Shown: positions 52,438-62,456 of the stretch, piece after piece
How the letters are laid out: every line of letters begins with the position of its first letter
Numbering within the stretch: position 1 is the first letter of the stretch
Assembly: GCA_032620915.1 (NCBI GenBank)
Contig: CP136052.1
Span: 3,108,001-3,172,000 of the forward strand
Length of the DNA: 64,000 nt
DNA from: Oscillospiraceae bacterium NTUH-002-81
Lineage (GTDB): Bacteria; Bacillota; Clostridia; Lachnospirales; Lachnospiraceae
Direction of reading: 5' to 3'
Translations under genes and position numbers: made by a program
The notes under the pieces: model-generated
Seen by the model: the letters and a program-made list of their open reading frames with translations, nothing else
Databases searched by the model: none
What the model was told of the DNA's origin: nothing

Positions 52438-52641
52438 TTACTGTGCTCGTGCTGCTTTTATCGGACACACTTTAATACATTGGTAGCACCGCACGCATTT
52501 ACTTTCATCAATTTGTGGATATTCAAAGCCTTCTTCGTCCTCGACCATAGAAATAGCCTCTTTCGGACAGATGGCATAACAAGCCGTACATCCACAGCAT
52601 TCTTCTTTTCTTTTATATAATATTGGAATCTCTCTTTCCAC
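52438..52641 (-). CDS. Stand-alone 2x[4Fe-4S] ferredoxin
   Basis: 67 residues with two complete cluster motifs: CCGCTACYAICPKEAI and CVRCYQCIKVCPIKA, separated by EDEEGFEYPQIDESK. The same domain forms the N-terminus of the FrhB-like proteins at 60023 and 61260. Here it is a separate gene directly behind an FrhB-like gene that lacks it, so it may serve as its electron partner. It overlaps the C-terminal frame of that gene by 29 bases. Confidence 0.8.
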   Translation of the reverse strand: MEREIPILYKRKEECCGCTACYAICPKEAISMVEDEEGFEYPQIDESKCVRCYQCIKVCPIKAARAQ

Positions 52642-53606
52642 CTTTTACCACCAACTTTTTAATTTTTCTCTTAATCTTTCTCAAAAGCAACTTAGCATCA
52701 TTTTTTAGTCCGATGCCACCGTATTTCTTGGCAACATACTCAAACGATTTATTTTCAAAGTCACTCCAGAACTGCTCTCTATTATCTGGTTTTGGAAATG
52801 GAGCTTTAAGAGGCGGCTGCATACTGTCCTCTAGCTTTGTCTGCTTCCAAATCAGTCTCTTTTTTTACTTTTTCAAATATTTTTTCTCCAGCCTCATTAT
52901 TTACTAGCACCAATGAAACGCCCTTGTTATCATCAAACTCTGGTGCGGCTTTTTCGATTCCCCAGTAATCTGCAATTGTAATATCTCCTGGATGTATTAC
53001 AGACTTATAGGGACATTCATAGCAACTCGGCCGCAGCACGGTATGCCCATAGAAAAGTTCCTTGAATACCCGACTACTCGTAGACTTTCCATTTTCAAAA
53101 CAAAGCGTTTCTACATGATCATGCCATCCAAAGTCTTTCTTATTTCGGAAGTCCACACTTGCAACTTTTGAATGCATTTTCTGCTCTTGCCAACGCAGAT
53201 ATGCCTCCCATATTTTTTTGCTTGGTACTCCGTGACAGACAATATCCACGCAGAACAAGTTATCATACTCTTTTCCAATGTGTTTTTTCAATCCTGCTAC
53301 CTGACAGGAAGTTCCAGAAAAAAGTACACTTTTCTTAGCATCGAGATCTGTTTTGACACTTATAAATGTATCACCTAATTTACTCTGGATATATTTTGAG
53401 CCTCGCATTCGATTACGATCTTCCTCATTATCAGTGCGAATATGTACGGCATCAAATTCATCCGTCAAAACACACCCATAGACCACACCACCGTTGGATA
53501 AAACCTGATCCGAAAGAGCTGTAAAAATACCACCCGATCTGGAAGCTGCTCTTGTTGCTTCATCCTTATGTCTTACTGCATATACTTTAGGCTGCTTCCA
53601 ATTCAT
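52613..53606 (-). pseudogene. FrhB-family protein 1 (F420 hydrogenase beta-like), split near C-terminus
   Basis: The first frame (53606 to 52806) has SGGIFTALSDQVLSNGG, MRGSKYIQSKLGDTF, SGTSCQVAGLKKHIGKEYDN, VDIVCHGVPSKKIWEAYL, the Cys pair RPSCYECPYKS and ITIADYWGI. It ends AAAS; an overlapping frame (52822 to 52613) continues QPPLKAPFPKPDNREQFWSDF, the family tail. One inserted or two lost bases near 52815 would explain this. The family uses a flavin and iron-sulfur clusters to move electrons; F420 use in this organism is unlikely. No ferredoxin domain is fused. Confidence 0.75.
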
Positions 53607-53645
53607 TATGCCGCCCTCCTTTCGGAGTAATCAGCATAATCGAGG

Positions 53646-54614
53646 TTATTTAGTTCGTACCCCCCCCCTCAAAATTTTGATGAGTTTATTCTTTACTTTT
53701 GTCTTCATTGGAACTGTTCCATATTTCTTCATCACGAAATCAATTCCTTTCTTTTGATAATCGTTCCAGAATGCATCTCTTTGTTCAGACTTTTGAGTCG
53801 GCGCTTCAAGATTCGCCTGCCAACATTGTGTTGTATTGCTTAATCTATAATCCAAATTATCTCGAATCTTTTCAAACAATTCTTCACCCCGGTCAGTATG
53901 AATCAAGAACAGAGAATTACCATTAGGGTCATAAAAATCTGGAATAGTCTCTTCAATATGCCAGAAATCCCCAATGGTCATATCTGTTTTTCGTTCTGCC
54001 GTAGCATAAGGGCATTCATAACAAGACGGCCGTAACGCACACCGATTATAAAACACCTTAACATAATCTTTAAGCGGTCTCTCTGACCCGTTGACTTTCA
54101 CGTAAGCTGTAGGCGATTTCCAACCATTGCGCTTGTCTTTGAAGGTAAGATAAGTTATCCTTCCATCCTTCTTTTGTATTGATTCTGCATATTCTCTCCA
54201 CAGTTTCGGACTTGGAGAGCCGTGGCAGATAATGTCTACGATATGCACCCGATCACGGATTCCTTTTATTTCACTGAACTTCCGAAATCCATCTGATTGA
54301 CATCCCATGCCAACAAAGAGCAATTCTTTATTTGGATTATCCATTAACCAATGATACGCTTCCTGGTAAATATCACCGGGCTTGCTCTGCATATATTTTG
54401 AGCCTTTTGCTCTTTCACGCTGCTTCTCATCCAGAATCATCTGGAATTCCACAGTATGATTCTCATAATTATAGACTGCAGCCACCACAGCATCTCCGCT
54501 TTTCAGAAAAGCATCCGAAAGTGCAGTAAATGCGCCACCAGAAGAACTGCTCATCAAGGCAGATTTGTCTTTTAACCTTCCTGCATATACTATTGTATCT
54601 ATCAATTCCTCCAT
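53646..54614 (-). CDS. FrhB-family protein 2 (F420 hydrogenase beta-like)
   Basis: 322 residues without a ferredoxin domain: SSSSGGAFTALSDAFLKSG, KGSKYMQSKPGDIY, VGMGCQSDGFRKF (in place of the usual GTPCQVAGL), DIICHGSPSPKLWREYA, RPSCYECPYATAER, MTIGDFWHI. The Cys pair after RPS and the Cys in GMGC are kept. AGGAGG stands before the ATG. The last codons contain a run of nine G (53660-53668) and any slippage there changes only the final residues. It is the first of the nucleotidyltransferase-ferredoxin subcluster. Confidence 0.82.
   Translation of the reverse strand: MEELIDTIVYAGRLKDKSALMSSSSGGAFTALSDAFLKSGDAVVAAVYNYENHTVEFQMILDEKQRERAKGSKYMQSKPGDIYQEAYHWLMDNPNKELLFVGMGCQSDGFRKFSEIKGIRDRVHIVDIICHGSPSPKLWREYAESIQKKDGRITYLTFKDKRNGWKSPTAYVKVNGSERPLKDYVKVFYNRCALRPSCYECPYATAERKTDMTIGDFWHIEETIPDFYDPNGNSLFLIHTDRGEELFEKIRDNLDYRLSNTTQCWQANLEAPTQKSEQRDAFWNDYQKKGIDFVMKKYGTVPMKTKVKNKLIKILRGGVRTK
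53660..53668 (-). repeat. Run of nine G in FrhB-like gene 2
   Basis: A G9 tract (C on the plus strand) lies at codons for Arg-Gly-Gly-Val near the end of the gene. It is the longest G run in the window and a typical site for slippage. Confidence 0.8.
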
Positions 54615-54829
54615 AAGCTGTTCCTCCTCTTATTATTTATTTTTAATTACAGTTTTGACCTTCTTCTATAGAACAACAAGAAATATAATCGTTACACATA
54701 AAATTGGCGCAATATATCTATAAATCGATTAAACTTCGAGCTTATCTACTACTCTCTAAAAAGCAGTAATAAGAATCGAATGGAGAATATTAAATCATGT
54801 GAAATACTCTCTTTAATCACAGCCAAGAC

Positions 54830-56236
54830 CTATTTCCCAAGATGACTCTTTACTAATTTCATGCCAGATTTCAACATATCAACATTCGTCAGCACTGCGT
54901 AGATTGCTGTGATACAAAGTGCGATGAACTGAATCATCTTATTTTCACAATAGTATGTTCCCATCAGCATAGTACCAATTAGAATGCTTCCGATAATAAT
55001 TGGCTTCCGAATTCGCATATGCACAGTCTTATTTACATCAATATAACGAATGATAAACATTGAAAAGAATGCAACCAGTGTAGATATTGATGCTGCAAAA
55101 ATCTTAATTTTATTTATTAAAATCAAATTCACTGTAATATTGATTATAGCTGCAGAAATAGAAGTATAAGCAATCTTTTTTGCATTTTTCTGAGCTACAT
55201 ATATGCAACTATATAATCCGACGAGCACTCTAAAAAGCATTGCATACATCAAAATCAAGATTTGATCATATCCAGCGACATACTTCTCATTAATCAAAAT
55301 CGGGAATACAAATGGCATACACGCAACAATGCCAAAGCATGCAGCTGCAAACAGTTTAAAAAGAGATGTCATTGTTTCCGTTAGAAATTCATCGCGATCC
55401 TCATCATCAAAATGTAATGATACTGTCTCCGTCCAGGACAAATTCAAGATATTATAAAAATTGATAAACACATTAGGAAACTTATTTGCTATAGAATAAA
55501 TACCATTGGCAGCGGTTCCTAAAAAATGTGCAATTATAGTTCTATCCGACGCATTTACAACCCACCAAGCCAGATTATTGGGAATTAAAGGAATAGAATA
55601 AGCACCAACCCGTTTGAATACCGTCGGCCGAATACTCTTAACAGAAAAATACTCCCACGCTCTGGATGTAAACACCAAATACAACAACGTCAAAAACTGA
55701 GCTATCAGAGTGGACAAGAACAATCCTTGCAGCCCCATTTTCAAAATAGCCAGCGCAATGACATTTAAAACTGTTGTTGCCGAAGCGGATATAAACGATG
55801 CAATTGTATATTTAACACTATCTCCCAATCCTCTAACAAATTGAAGAAACAATGCCGTGTAGACATGCAACACCACATACAGCAACAAAAAATATGCATT
55901 TTGAATTTTCAAAAAAGGTTCTACACAAACAAAAAGAATAATGTAAATAATACTTTGTATTGTACTAGATAGTAACAGCGTAGAAAAGAGTTTTCCTTGT
56001 TCTTCTTTGTTTCCACGATAATCAAGCATAAATCGGAACAGTCCCTGATCCAACTGCCAGTTTACGAGTGGAAGTAATAATGTTGAATATGTGACCAATA
56101 AATCAAACGTGCCATACTCTTCCGTTGACAAAATTGCCGTATATAAAGGAAGAAGGAAAAAGCTAATACATTGTGTGCATAGTTTTCCCACTGTAAGTAT
56201 AGCCGTATTTTTTGCTAATTCTGTGTTACGACTCAT
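54830..56236 (-). CDS. wzx: Wzx-type polysaccharide flippase
   Basis: The 468-residue protein has about 12 to 14 membrane helices without signal cleavage, beginning with NTELAKNTAILTVGKLCTQC and the MATE/MVF-type FFLLPLYTAILSTEEYGTFDL motif of the polysaccharide biosynthesis family. It carries lipid-linked repeat units across the membrane for polymerisation. Together with the Wzy-like protein and two glycosyltransferases it defines a Wzx/Wzy-dependent pathway. The 215 bases between it and FrhB-like gene 2 show no gene. Confidence 0.9.
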   Translation of the reverse strand: MSRNTELAKNTAILTVGKLCTQCISFFLLPLYTAILSTEEYGTFDLLVTYSTLLLPLVNWQLDQGLFRFMLDYRGNKEEQGKLFSTLLLSSTIQSIIYIILFVCVEPFLKIQNAYFLLLYVVLHVYTALFLQFVRGLGDSVKYTIASFISASATTVLNVIALAILKMGLQGLFLSTLIAQFLTLLYLVFTSRAWEYFSVKSIRPTVFKRVGAYSIPLIPNNLAWWVVNASDRTIIAHFLGTAANGIYSIANKFPNVFINFYNILNLSWTETVSLHFDDEDRDEFLTETMTSLFKLFAAACFGIVACMPFVFPILINEKYVAGYDQILILMYAMLFRVLVGLYSCIYVAQKNAKKIAYTSISAAIINITVNLILINKIKIFAASISTLVAFFSMFIIRYIDVNKTVHMRIRKPIIIGSILIGTMLMGTYYCENKMIQFIALCITAIYAVLTNVDMLKSGMKLVKSHLGK

Positions 56237-56588
56237 TAATATTATTCCTCATATAATTAAGTATTTTTTGACTGTGTAGAATTTTTCAGTTCTCAATATC
56301 TCAGTGAATGAGCCAAAGCTATAGGCACTTCACTGCGTCAGATACTAAAATGGCAACAGAAGGCTACTCGAAATTAACCTTCATTGATGTTCGTTTAACC
56401 ATTCCTAGCGTATCTCCATTTCTCTATGGAAATATATCTTCCATATCCATCAAGAATATCATTGTCTCCAGAAATCCTAACTGCCTTTACCTATAACTAT
56501 AGTGGCTATCAAGCGGGTGTCCTCCCCCATGGATACTATTCCTATCGACTCATTCCTTGGATTGTTGATTACTGACTCACTTTCCGTT
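56237..56588. other. 350-bp non-coding stretch between flippase and pyruvyl transferase
   Basis: No convincing frame on either strand; a plus frame of 62 codons (56308-56496) has no ribosome binding site and no family. The stretch contains several short palindromic pieces (for example TCCATTTCTCTATGGA at 56414-56429). It could be a promoter region or a remnant of an inserted element. Confidence 0.35.
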
Positions 56589-57629
56589 TCAGACTTCACA
56601 TGATTTAAGAGCGTCTATATATATCTTTTGTGATTCCTGCCTTTTTTTTTCGATTATAGTCTCGAATAATTCATAGCTATGTTGTTTGGTAATCAGGCTC
56701 TCAAATTCATCATATGTAGCTGTCAATGACAACATTGTCTCTTCTTTATGTGTCCACTCAAGTAAATCTTTCAATTTTTTTGAACAACTATAGATAGCGC
56801 ACTTCTTATGATTCAACAATGTGAAAATCGTCCCATGGAATGTCGTTGTATAAACACACTCAGAAAAACGAATATATGAACTAAACTCCATCGGGTGACA
56901 GTTAATATTCAAATCACACCAGGACTGATACAAACATATCGATACAAGTTTTAAATTATTCTTTCTTGCATATCTTTTTATATATGCCTGATGTTCTTTA
57001 GGAACGCTATATGAATAAACAATCATATATTTATCTTTAATCTTACGTTCGTGCGGAAAATCAAATTCATTAATAGGCAGTAACATCGTAGGATCACAAA
57101 CAATTTCTACTTGCTTTGCAACAAGTTTTCCAACAATATTCCTAGTATTTTCATCTCTTACACCCGCATACGTCATTTTTTCCAAGCACTCTCTAACCCA
57201 TGGAAAATCATTATAATCCTTGAGTGCTGCCTGTCCTGCACTAGGTGCATATGCTATACAGCTTTTTTGCTCCACACCACCATAAAAAATCGGATTTTGA
57301 AATTGTGAAACCTTTATGTTCCAAATTTCATCACTACCTACTACTATACAATCTAAATCATCAGTATTTTTCTGAATATCAAATTCCTTTAATGCCTGAG
57401 TCATGCGCTTATAACGTGCACATAAAAAGGGATATCGTTGAATACACCTAATCAATTCCTTTATGGTCTTGGGTTTAGAAAAGAATTCCTTTTTTCGCTG
57501 CTTTTCATTTCTCCACTGTATAAAACACACATTATGGTTATTCTTTTCTAAAAAACATTTATTAGCATATGCTTGCAAATAAGCACCGCAGTTCGCCGAA
57601 TCATACGGAGTTACTATTCCTATTTTCAT
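56589..57629 (-). CDS. Polysaccharide pyruvyl transferase-family protein
   Basis: 346 residues with the family opening KIGIVTPYDSANCGAYLQAYA, then IVVGSDEIWNI, YAPSAGQAAL, VCDPTMLLP, MIVYSYSVP and the late motif VYTTTFHGTIFTLLN with the conserved His. Such enzymes add pyruvate ketals from phosphoenolpyruvate to sugars, giving acidic polymers. It lies in front of the flippase gene and 3 bases behind the Wzy-like gene. Confidence 0.87.
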   Translation of the reverse strand: MKIGIVTPYDSANCGAYLQAYANKCFLEKNNHNVCFIQWRNEKQRKKEFFSKPKTIKELIRCIQRYPFLCARYKRMTQALKEFDIQKNTDDLDCIVVGSDEIWNIKVSQFQNPIFYGGVEQKSCIAYAPSAGQAALKDYNDFPWVRECLEKMTYAGVRDENTRNIVGKLVAKQVEIVCDPTMLLPINEFDFPHERKIKDKYMIVYSYSVPKEHQAYIKRYARKNNLKLVSICLYQSWCDLNINCHPMEFSSYIRFSECVYTTTFHGTIFTLLNHKKCAIYSCSKKLKDLLEWTHKEETMLSLTATYDEFESLITKQHSYELFETIIEKKRQESQKIYIDALKSCEV

Positions 57630-57632
57630 AAT

Positions 57633-58889
57633 TTACTCTAATTCACTCCCATCATCATTATTAGCATAATTAACACTTATTGCGCATGCAATAAAATACG
57701 GCACAAACATTTCACGATCATACAAAGGATTTCCTGTGAAGCCATATAATAAAAAAAATATTTGCATTGCCAACGAAAAATTCATCAAGCAATAATCTTT
57801 ATTCATATAATCTTGTGGATTTACACGCATTTTTGAATACGTCGACCATGTCCTTACTAGATGAAACAGAAACCATCCACAATAGATTATAAATCCTATT
57901 ATACCGGTTTCAACAAGTAACTGAATATATATGTTATGAATATTCCAGAACCAGCCACCTTGGTTAACATACTGTCCCCAACCTATACCAACAAGACTAT
58001 GCTTGCCGAACATAGAAAACGCCTTTAACCATACATCAACTCTACCTACTGACATATCCCCAGTCTCTGCAGTATCAATAAAACGAAAAACAACAGTTGC
58101 AAGTGCCGGCACGCAATAACTTGCTACAGCAAATACAGTTAATGCTCCCAATAAAACGCCTATGCATTTTACGAGTCGACTTTTTTTAGCATTTGAATTA
58201 TATGCAAAATAACAGAGGTACAACGCAGTAAGTCCAAAAACAGTATGTGCTCTTTTTCCTGATAAAAGCAATGCAGCAACCGATATCAAAAACAATAAAT
58301 AGTCAGAACGTCTTTTTTCAGTCAATGCATAGCTTCCAAATATCATCGTCCCAACAGCAAGAAGCATTCCATTTGTTGAATAGTGCTTTGTTAACCCTGG
58401 GATTCCCGCATTATGATACTGATTAAGAATTGTACTCGCAGCATCCGGGAACAAACTACATACAAAATTTATCGCTGAACTATCTAAAAACATATAAATG
58501 GTAAATGCAATATAAATAAAGTAAAGATATCGCCAAGAGCTTACCATTTTTATCATCCAACACCGATCATTGAAACCTCCCAATGCTGAAAATAATATAC
58601 AGCAGACAAAAAGCAATAAAACCTGGATATACGTTAGACTATAGAATTTAATATTGGGATTATTTCGTACATAAAAGAATATCATTAATGGTATCCACAA
58701 TAATCCAATATTTTTTTTTATACCTTTAGTGCCAAATATAAAAACAACTTGTCCCGCCAAAATAACTGCAGCACTGAACTGAACTACGCTTGGCAAAAGC
58801 GAACCAAGAGACGCTAGCGTAGCAAAAGTCAAAATTGGTATACATTGGAGTAAAAGTCGTAGTTCATGTTTCTTAACTTTTAATTGCAT
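57633..58889 (-). CDS. wzy: Wzy-type O-antigen/capsule polymerase
   Basis: A 418-residue membrane protein with about ten to eleven helices and one long outer loop (residues 240-310) that contains VGRVDVWLKAFSMFGKHSLVGIGWGQY and WFWNIHNIYIQLLVETG, the usual Wzy_C (O-antigen ligase/polymerase) features with the conserved His. It should polymerise repeat units outside the membrane. Neighbouring PPT (3 bases) and GT2 (74 bases) genes are in the same direction. Confidence 0.85.
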   Translation of the reverse strand: MQLKVKKHELRLLLQCIPILTFATLASLGSLLPSVVQFSAAVILAGQVVFIFGTKGIKKNIGLLWIPLMIFFYVRNNPNIKFYSLTYIQVLLLFVCCILFSALGGFNDRCWMIKMVSSWRYLYFIYIAFTIYMFLDSSAINFVCSLFPDAASTILNQYHNAGIPGLTKHYSTNGMLLAVGTMIFGSYALTEKRRSDYLLFLISVAALLLSGKRAHTVFGLTALYLCYFAYNSNAKKSRLVKCIGVLLGALTVFAVASYCVPALATVVFRFIDTAETGDMSVGRVDVWLKAFSMFGKHSLVGIGWGQYVNQGGWFWNIHNIYIQLLVETGIIGFIIYCGWFLFHLVRTWSTYSKMRVNPQDYMNKDYCLMNFSLAMQIFFLLYGFTGNPLYDREMFVPYFIACAISVNYANNDDGSELE

Positions 58890-58963
58890 CTATATCCCTC
58901 CATCTAGCAAATAGATTTTTCATACAAAATACATTCTCTCTGCAGCACGTTTTTTCAAGATAA

Positions 58964-59917
58964 TCATTTTGAAACACACCTCATAAATTTATACAAAAGA
59001 GTGCAATATTTTATAGATAAAACACCAAACACTTGTTTTTTGTCCATATATGAAAGCACTGATTTAAAACTAGTAGATTTAATTTTATCAATAACTAGCT
59101 GATACTCCTTTTTGTATTGATTTCTGAAAGGATACATCCTACGTAGAACAGTGTAGTATGCAATCAATAATTGATATCTTGCAAAGACTTCCAAATTATT
59201 ACGGCCTTTAAGTTCTTCATATATTCTATCCGCAAAGTACAGTGAATCGAACCATCTTTCAGAGAAGGATTGATTAGTCACCGAATTTTCCCTGCAATAA
59301 TAATAATACAATTTTTCAGCACAATAGACTATTTTTTTACTTTTCAGCAGAGATCTAAATACAAAATATTTATCTTCATTTATCTTCTTACCTTCTTCAA
59401 AATGAACATCCTCGATCGTAGAAGCTTTAAACAACTTATTCCATGCGCCCGACTCAATTTTTTGGCCCAACAACAGCCATTCTATCGCCTGATCAACAGT
59501 AATTTCCTCATAATTGCAATGATACTTTTTCTTCTCCTCTTGCTTTTTTTCAAAAATCCTATCAACTCCACACACAGATATATCTGAATCAGTTTTCCTT
59601 GCTTGAGTATATAAAATCTCAAGCATTCTGCAATCAAGTTCATCGTCAGCATCTATAAAAATAATATAGTCACCTGTTGCATTTTGCTTTCCTACATTAC
59701 GAGCTTTTGATACGCCTTGATTATCTTGATTTATTATGATAATGCGCTTATCAATCTCTTGTAATCTATAGCATTCAGCAAGAGATTGATCATTAGATCC
59801 GTCATTTACGACAATAACTTCTATATCTTTCAATGTTTGTTGCAAAACTGAATTTAAAGTATCAACTATATAATTTCCTGCGTTATAGACAGGGATAATA
59901 ACACTAATATGTGGCAT
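58964..59917 (-). CDS. Glycosyltransferase family 2
   Basis: The 317-residue protein starts with the GT-A fold: ISVIIPVYNAGNYIVDTLNSVL, IEVIVVNDGSND, the DXD motif in IIFIDADDELD, and GAWNKLFKAS. The C-terminus is basic and helical and may touch the membrane. It should add one sugar to the lipid-linked repeat unit; the sugar is not predictable. Confidence 0.9.
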   Translation of the reverse strand: MPHISVIIPVYNAGNYIVDTLNSVLQQTLKDIEVIVVNDGSNDQSLAECYRLQEIDKRIIIINQDNQGVSKARNVGKQNATGDYIIFIDADDELDCRMLEILYTQARKTDSDISVCGVDRIFEKKQEEKKKYHCNYEEITVDQAIEWLLLGQKIESGAWNKLFKASTIEDVHFEEGKKINEDKYFVFRSLLKSKKIVYCAEKLYYYYCRENSVTNQSFSERWFDSLYFADRIYEELKGRNNLEVFARYQLLIAYYTVLRRMYPFRNQYKKEYQLVIDKIKSTSFKSVLSYMDKKQVFGVLSIKYCTLLYKFMRCVSK

Positions 59918-60022
59918 TGGTGTCCTCCCATAGAATCATTCTATTCAAAAATCTTACACTCTCCATCTTCAAATATGTGTGTGAATAAATCAAAGCAATC
60001 CAATTACTTATTCTCAACAACC

Positions 60023-61216
60023 TCAACTTTTTTTTCCTTTATTTAAATGGCGTGCAACAGTTATTAGGCCTGTTTTGAATAGAAATCTTTTAGATTTTTC
60101 AATTATTTTATCCTTTAATGTAATTGGATCAATTTCATTCAAAGCCTTATCAATTGAATAATGTTCAGCCAGCTGGTAAAATTCAGCCCGCCTAGGATGT
60201 GGTTTTGCACTATTGCAAACCATAACACCATTTTCCGTCACAAGACTATTTACATCTTCTTCTTGTATTTCAATATGTGATTTTATGGCCTCTAAAATCT
60301 TTCCACCTTTTTCAGTATGCACAAATATTGATGAATACCCTCTATTATCATCTTTTCTTCCGGTGATTTTTGAATATTCATAACAATCAAAGACAGTGAT
60401 ATCGCTTGGTCTTTCTATTCCTTTAAAAGCACATGCTGCGCAAGATGGTCTTGATGAGATTTCTCTTACAAACGCCTTCATGTATGGATCGACTCTACCA
60501 GACCCATAGTAGGTTTTTCCATTTGCAAAATCTATTTTCATTGTGCTCGTGTGATACCCATATGTTTTATGTTTAAAACGGGCTCCAACTATTTTCGAGC
60601 TGTATTTGTTTTCCATATACTTCACATAGTTATCCCACAAGCCAGGCGATGGTACACCTCGGCAAACAAAATCCACACATAAAAGGTTATCTGGTTTTTT
60701 CCTTAAAAAGCTTAGCAGCCCTGCCACTTGACAAGGTGTCCCAGAAAACAAAATAGTCGTGCCTTCTTTTAATTCTTTTTTAATATCTTGAAAAATGTTT
60801 CCAAGATCACTTTGAACAAATTTAGAGCCTCGCATCTCCTGCAACTGTTGCTTTGTAGTAGCCCTTTTACACACTACTCTCATGTTATTGTCGTATCCAG
60901 CTCCATAAACTATACCATTCTGCTCAAGGATATAATCAGCTAGAGCTGTGAATGCACCACCAGAGGTACTCTCATAGAGAATTTTGTTATCTTTAATTCT
61001 AATAATATAGCCTTCTGTTTTTTCAGATATTACCTTTTTTTTATTAAGAATCGGGCATGCTCTTTCGCATGCTCCACATTCAATACAACGTCTCATATCA
61101 ATTTTAGGATACAGAAAACCTTCTTCGTCAGGAACCATCGTAATTGCACTTTTAGGGCAAGAACTTGCACAGGCAGTGCAGCCACAACAATCCAATTTGC
61201 TCTTTATTTGAATCAT
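60023..61216 (-). CDS. Ferredoxin-FrhB fusion protein 3 (F420 hydrogenase beta-like)
   Basis: About 397 residues. The N-terminal 2x[4Fe-4S] domain has CCGCTACASSCPKSAI and CIECGACERACPI. The FrhB part follows with STSGGAFTALADYILEQNG, MRGSKFVQSDLGNIF, GTPCQVAGLLSFLRKKPDN, VDFVCRGVPSPGLW, RPSCAACAFKG and ITVFDCYEY. The complete set of Cys positions suggests a third cluster and flavin. AGGAGG four bases before the ATG at 61216 decides the start. It follows FrhB-like gene 4 by about 45 bases. Confidence 0.85.
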   Translation of the reverse strand: MIQIKSKLDCCGCTACASSCPKSAITMVPDEEGFLYPKIDMRRCIECGACERACPILNKKKVISEKTEGYIIRIKDNKILYESTSGGAFTALADYILEQNGIVYGAGYDNNMRVVCKRATTKQQLQEMRGSKFVQSDLGNIFQDIKKELKEGTTILFSGTPCQVAGLLSFLRKKPDNLLCVDFVCRGVPSPGLWDNYVKYMENKYSSKIVGARFKHKTYGYHTSTMKIDFANGKTYYGSGRVDPYMKAFVREISSRPSCAACAFKGIERPSDITVFDCYEYSKITGRKDDNRGYSSIFVHTEKGGKILEAIKSHIEIQEEDVNSLVTENGVMVCNSAKPHPRRAEFYQLAEHYSIDKALNEIDPITLKDKIIEKSKRFLFKTGLITVARHLNKGKKS

Positions 61217-61259
61217 ATATCCTCCTGAATCCAAATCATTCAGAAGCAATAACAGATTC

Positions 61260-62433
61260 TCATTTCTTGTTCTTCAGAAACTTATACACACCCATCCGAT
61301 AAAAGATTCCTTTAGATTTCTCTATTAAATAATCCCTTATTCTGATTGGTACAAATTTTTGTATATGTGCTCTTAGGGTTTCTTTATCTAAATTCAGATA
61401 GTATTCATCTCGTCTTGGATGAGGCTCTGCTGAATGGCAAATCATCGTGCCATCCAATTCTATAGCCTTTTCCAAATTTGTTGCATAAAGCTCATACCTG
61501 TCTGCAATTCTATCCAGAATCCTTTCTCCCTTTGAAGACTGCACGATCAGATTAGTAAAGCCTTTATCATCATCAACAAGACCTTCCACTAAGTTATTTG
61601 CATGCCAGCAATCATAAATAGTGAAATCACTACATCGTTCCACTGATTTAAAGTGACATTGATAGCAACTTGGTCTTGACGAAATTTCAGCAAAGAAACT
61701 CTTAAGCATTGGATCCACACGGGCGCTTCCATAATAAACAAACTGATTTTTGAATCTTATACGCATGGTGCCACTGTGATATCCATATGTTTTATTTCTG
61801 AAAACAATATCATCTATTTCTGAATGATATTTGTCTTTTTGTTCGTCTAAATATTTTTTCCAAAGTTTCGGCGACGGTGTACCATGGCAAACCAAATCTA
61901 CGGTTACCAGATTATCGTATTCTTTTCTCAGATATGATTTTAATCCATACACCTGACACGGCGTTCCAATAAAGCACACTTTCGTTTCTTGCATCAAGTG
62001 TTTTTTTATTTCAGAAAAGCAATCGCCTAAATCGCTCTGCACGTATTTTGAACCTCGAAACTCTTCTGCCCCCCCCGGAAATTTTATGAATTACCTTATA
62101 TTCTTCATTATAAGTTGCGCCACAAATAACACCTCCCTGATTTAGGATCCATTCGCCTAACGGTGTTACAAATCCTCCAGAGGTACTTGTAGAAACAATT
62201 TCTACGTCCTTTGCTCTGAGTACGTATGCTTTTCTATCAAACATTTTAGACTCGATTTTATTTTCAATAGGACAAGCAGAATCGCACAATTTGCAATCTA
62301 TACACTTTGAAATTTCCACGAATGGATATAAAAAGCCCTCTTGATCCTGCTGCATACTTATAGCTTTTTTCGGGCATACACTATAGCATGCCGTACATCC
62401 ACAGCAATCTGCTTTATTCTTCACTACAATCAT
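61260..62433 (-). pseudogene. Ferredoxin-FrhB fusion protein 4, frameshifted in a G8 tract
   Basis: First frame (62433 to 62011): CCGCTACYSVCPKKAI, CIDCKLCDSACPI, TSTSGGFVTPLGEWILNQGG, VIHKISGG. Second frame (to 61260): MQSDLGDCFSEIKKH, GTPCQVYGLKSYLRKEYDN, VDLVCHGTPSPKLWKKYL, RPSCYQCHFKS, FTIYDCW. They join if the run of eight G (62069-62076) has seven, giving the missing AEEFRGSKY. The whole would be 390 residues, like protein 3. In this copy the gene is off; slippage could turn it on. Confidence 0.82.
62069..62076 (-). repeat. Run of eight G switching FrhB-like gene 4
   Basis: A G8 tract (C on the plus strand) lies exactly where the reading frame changes. Seven G restore a complete protein. 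Confidence 0.85.
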
Positions 62434-62456
62434 TAAGCACTTTCTCCTTCCATCCT

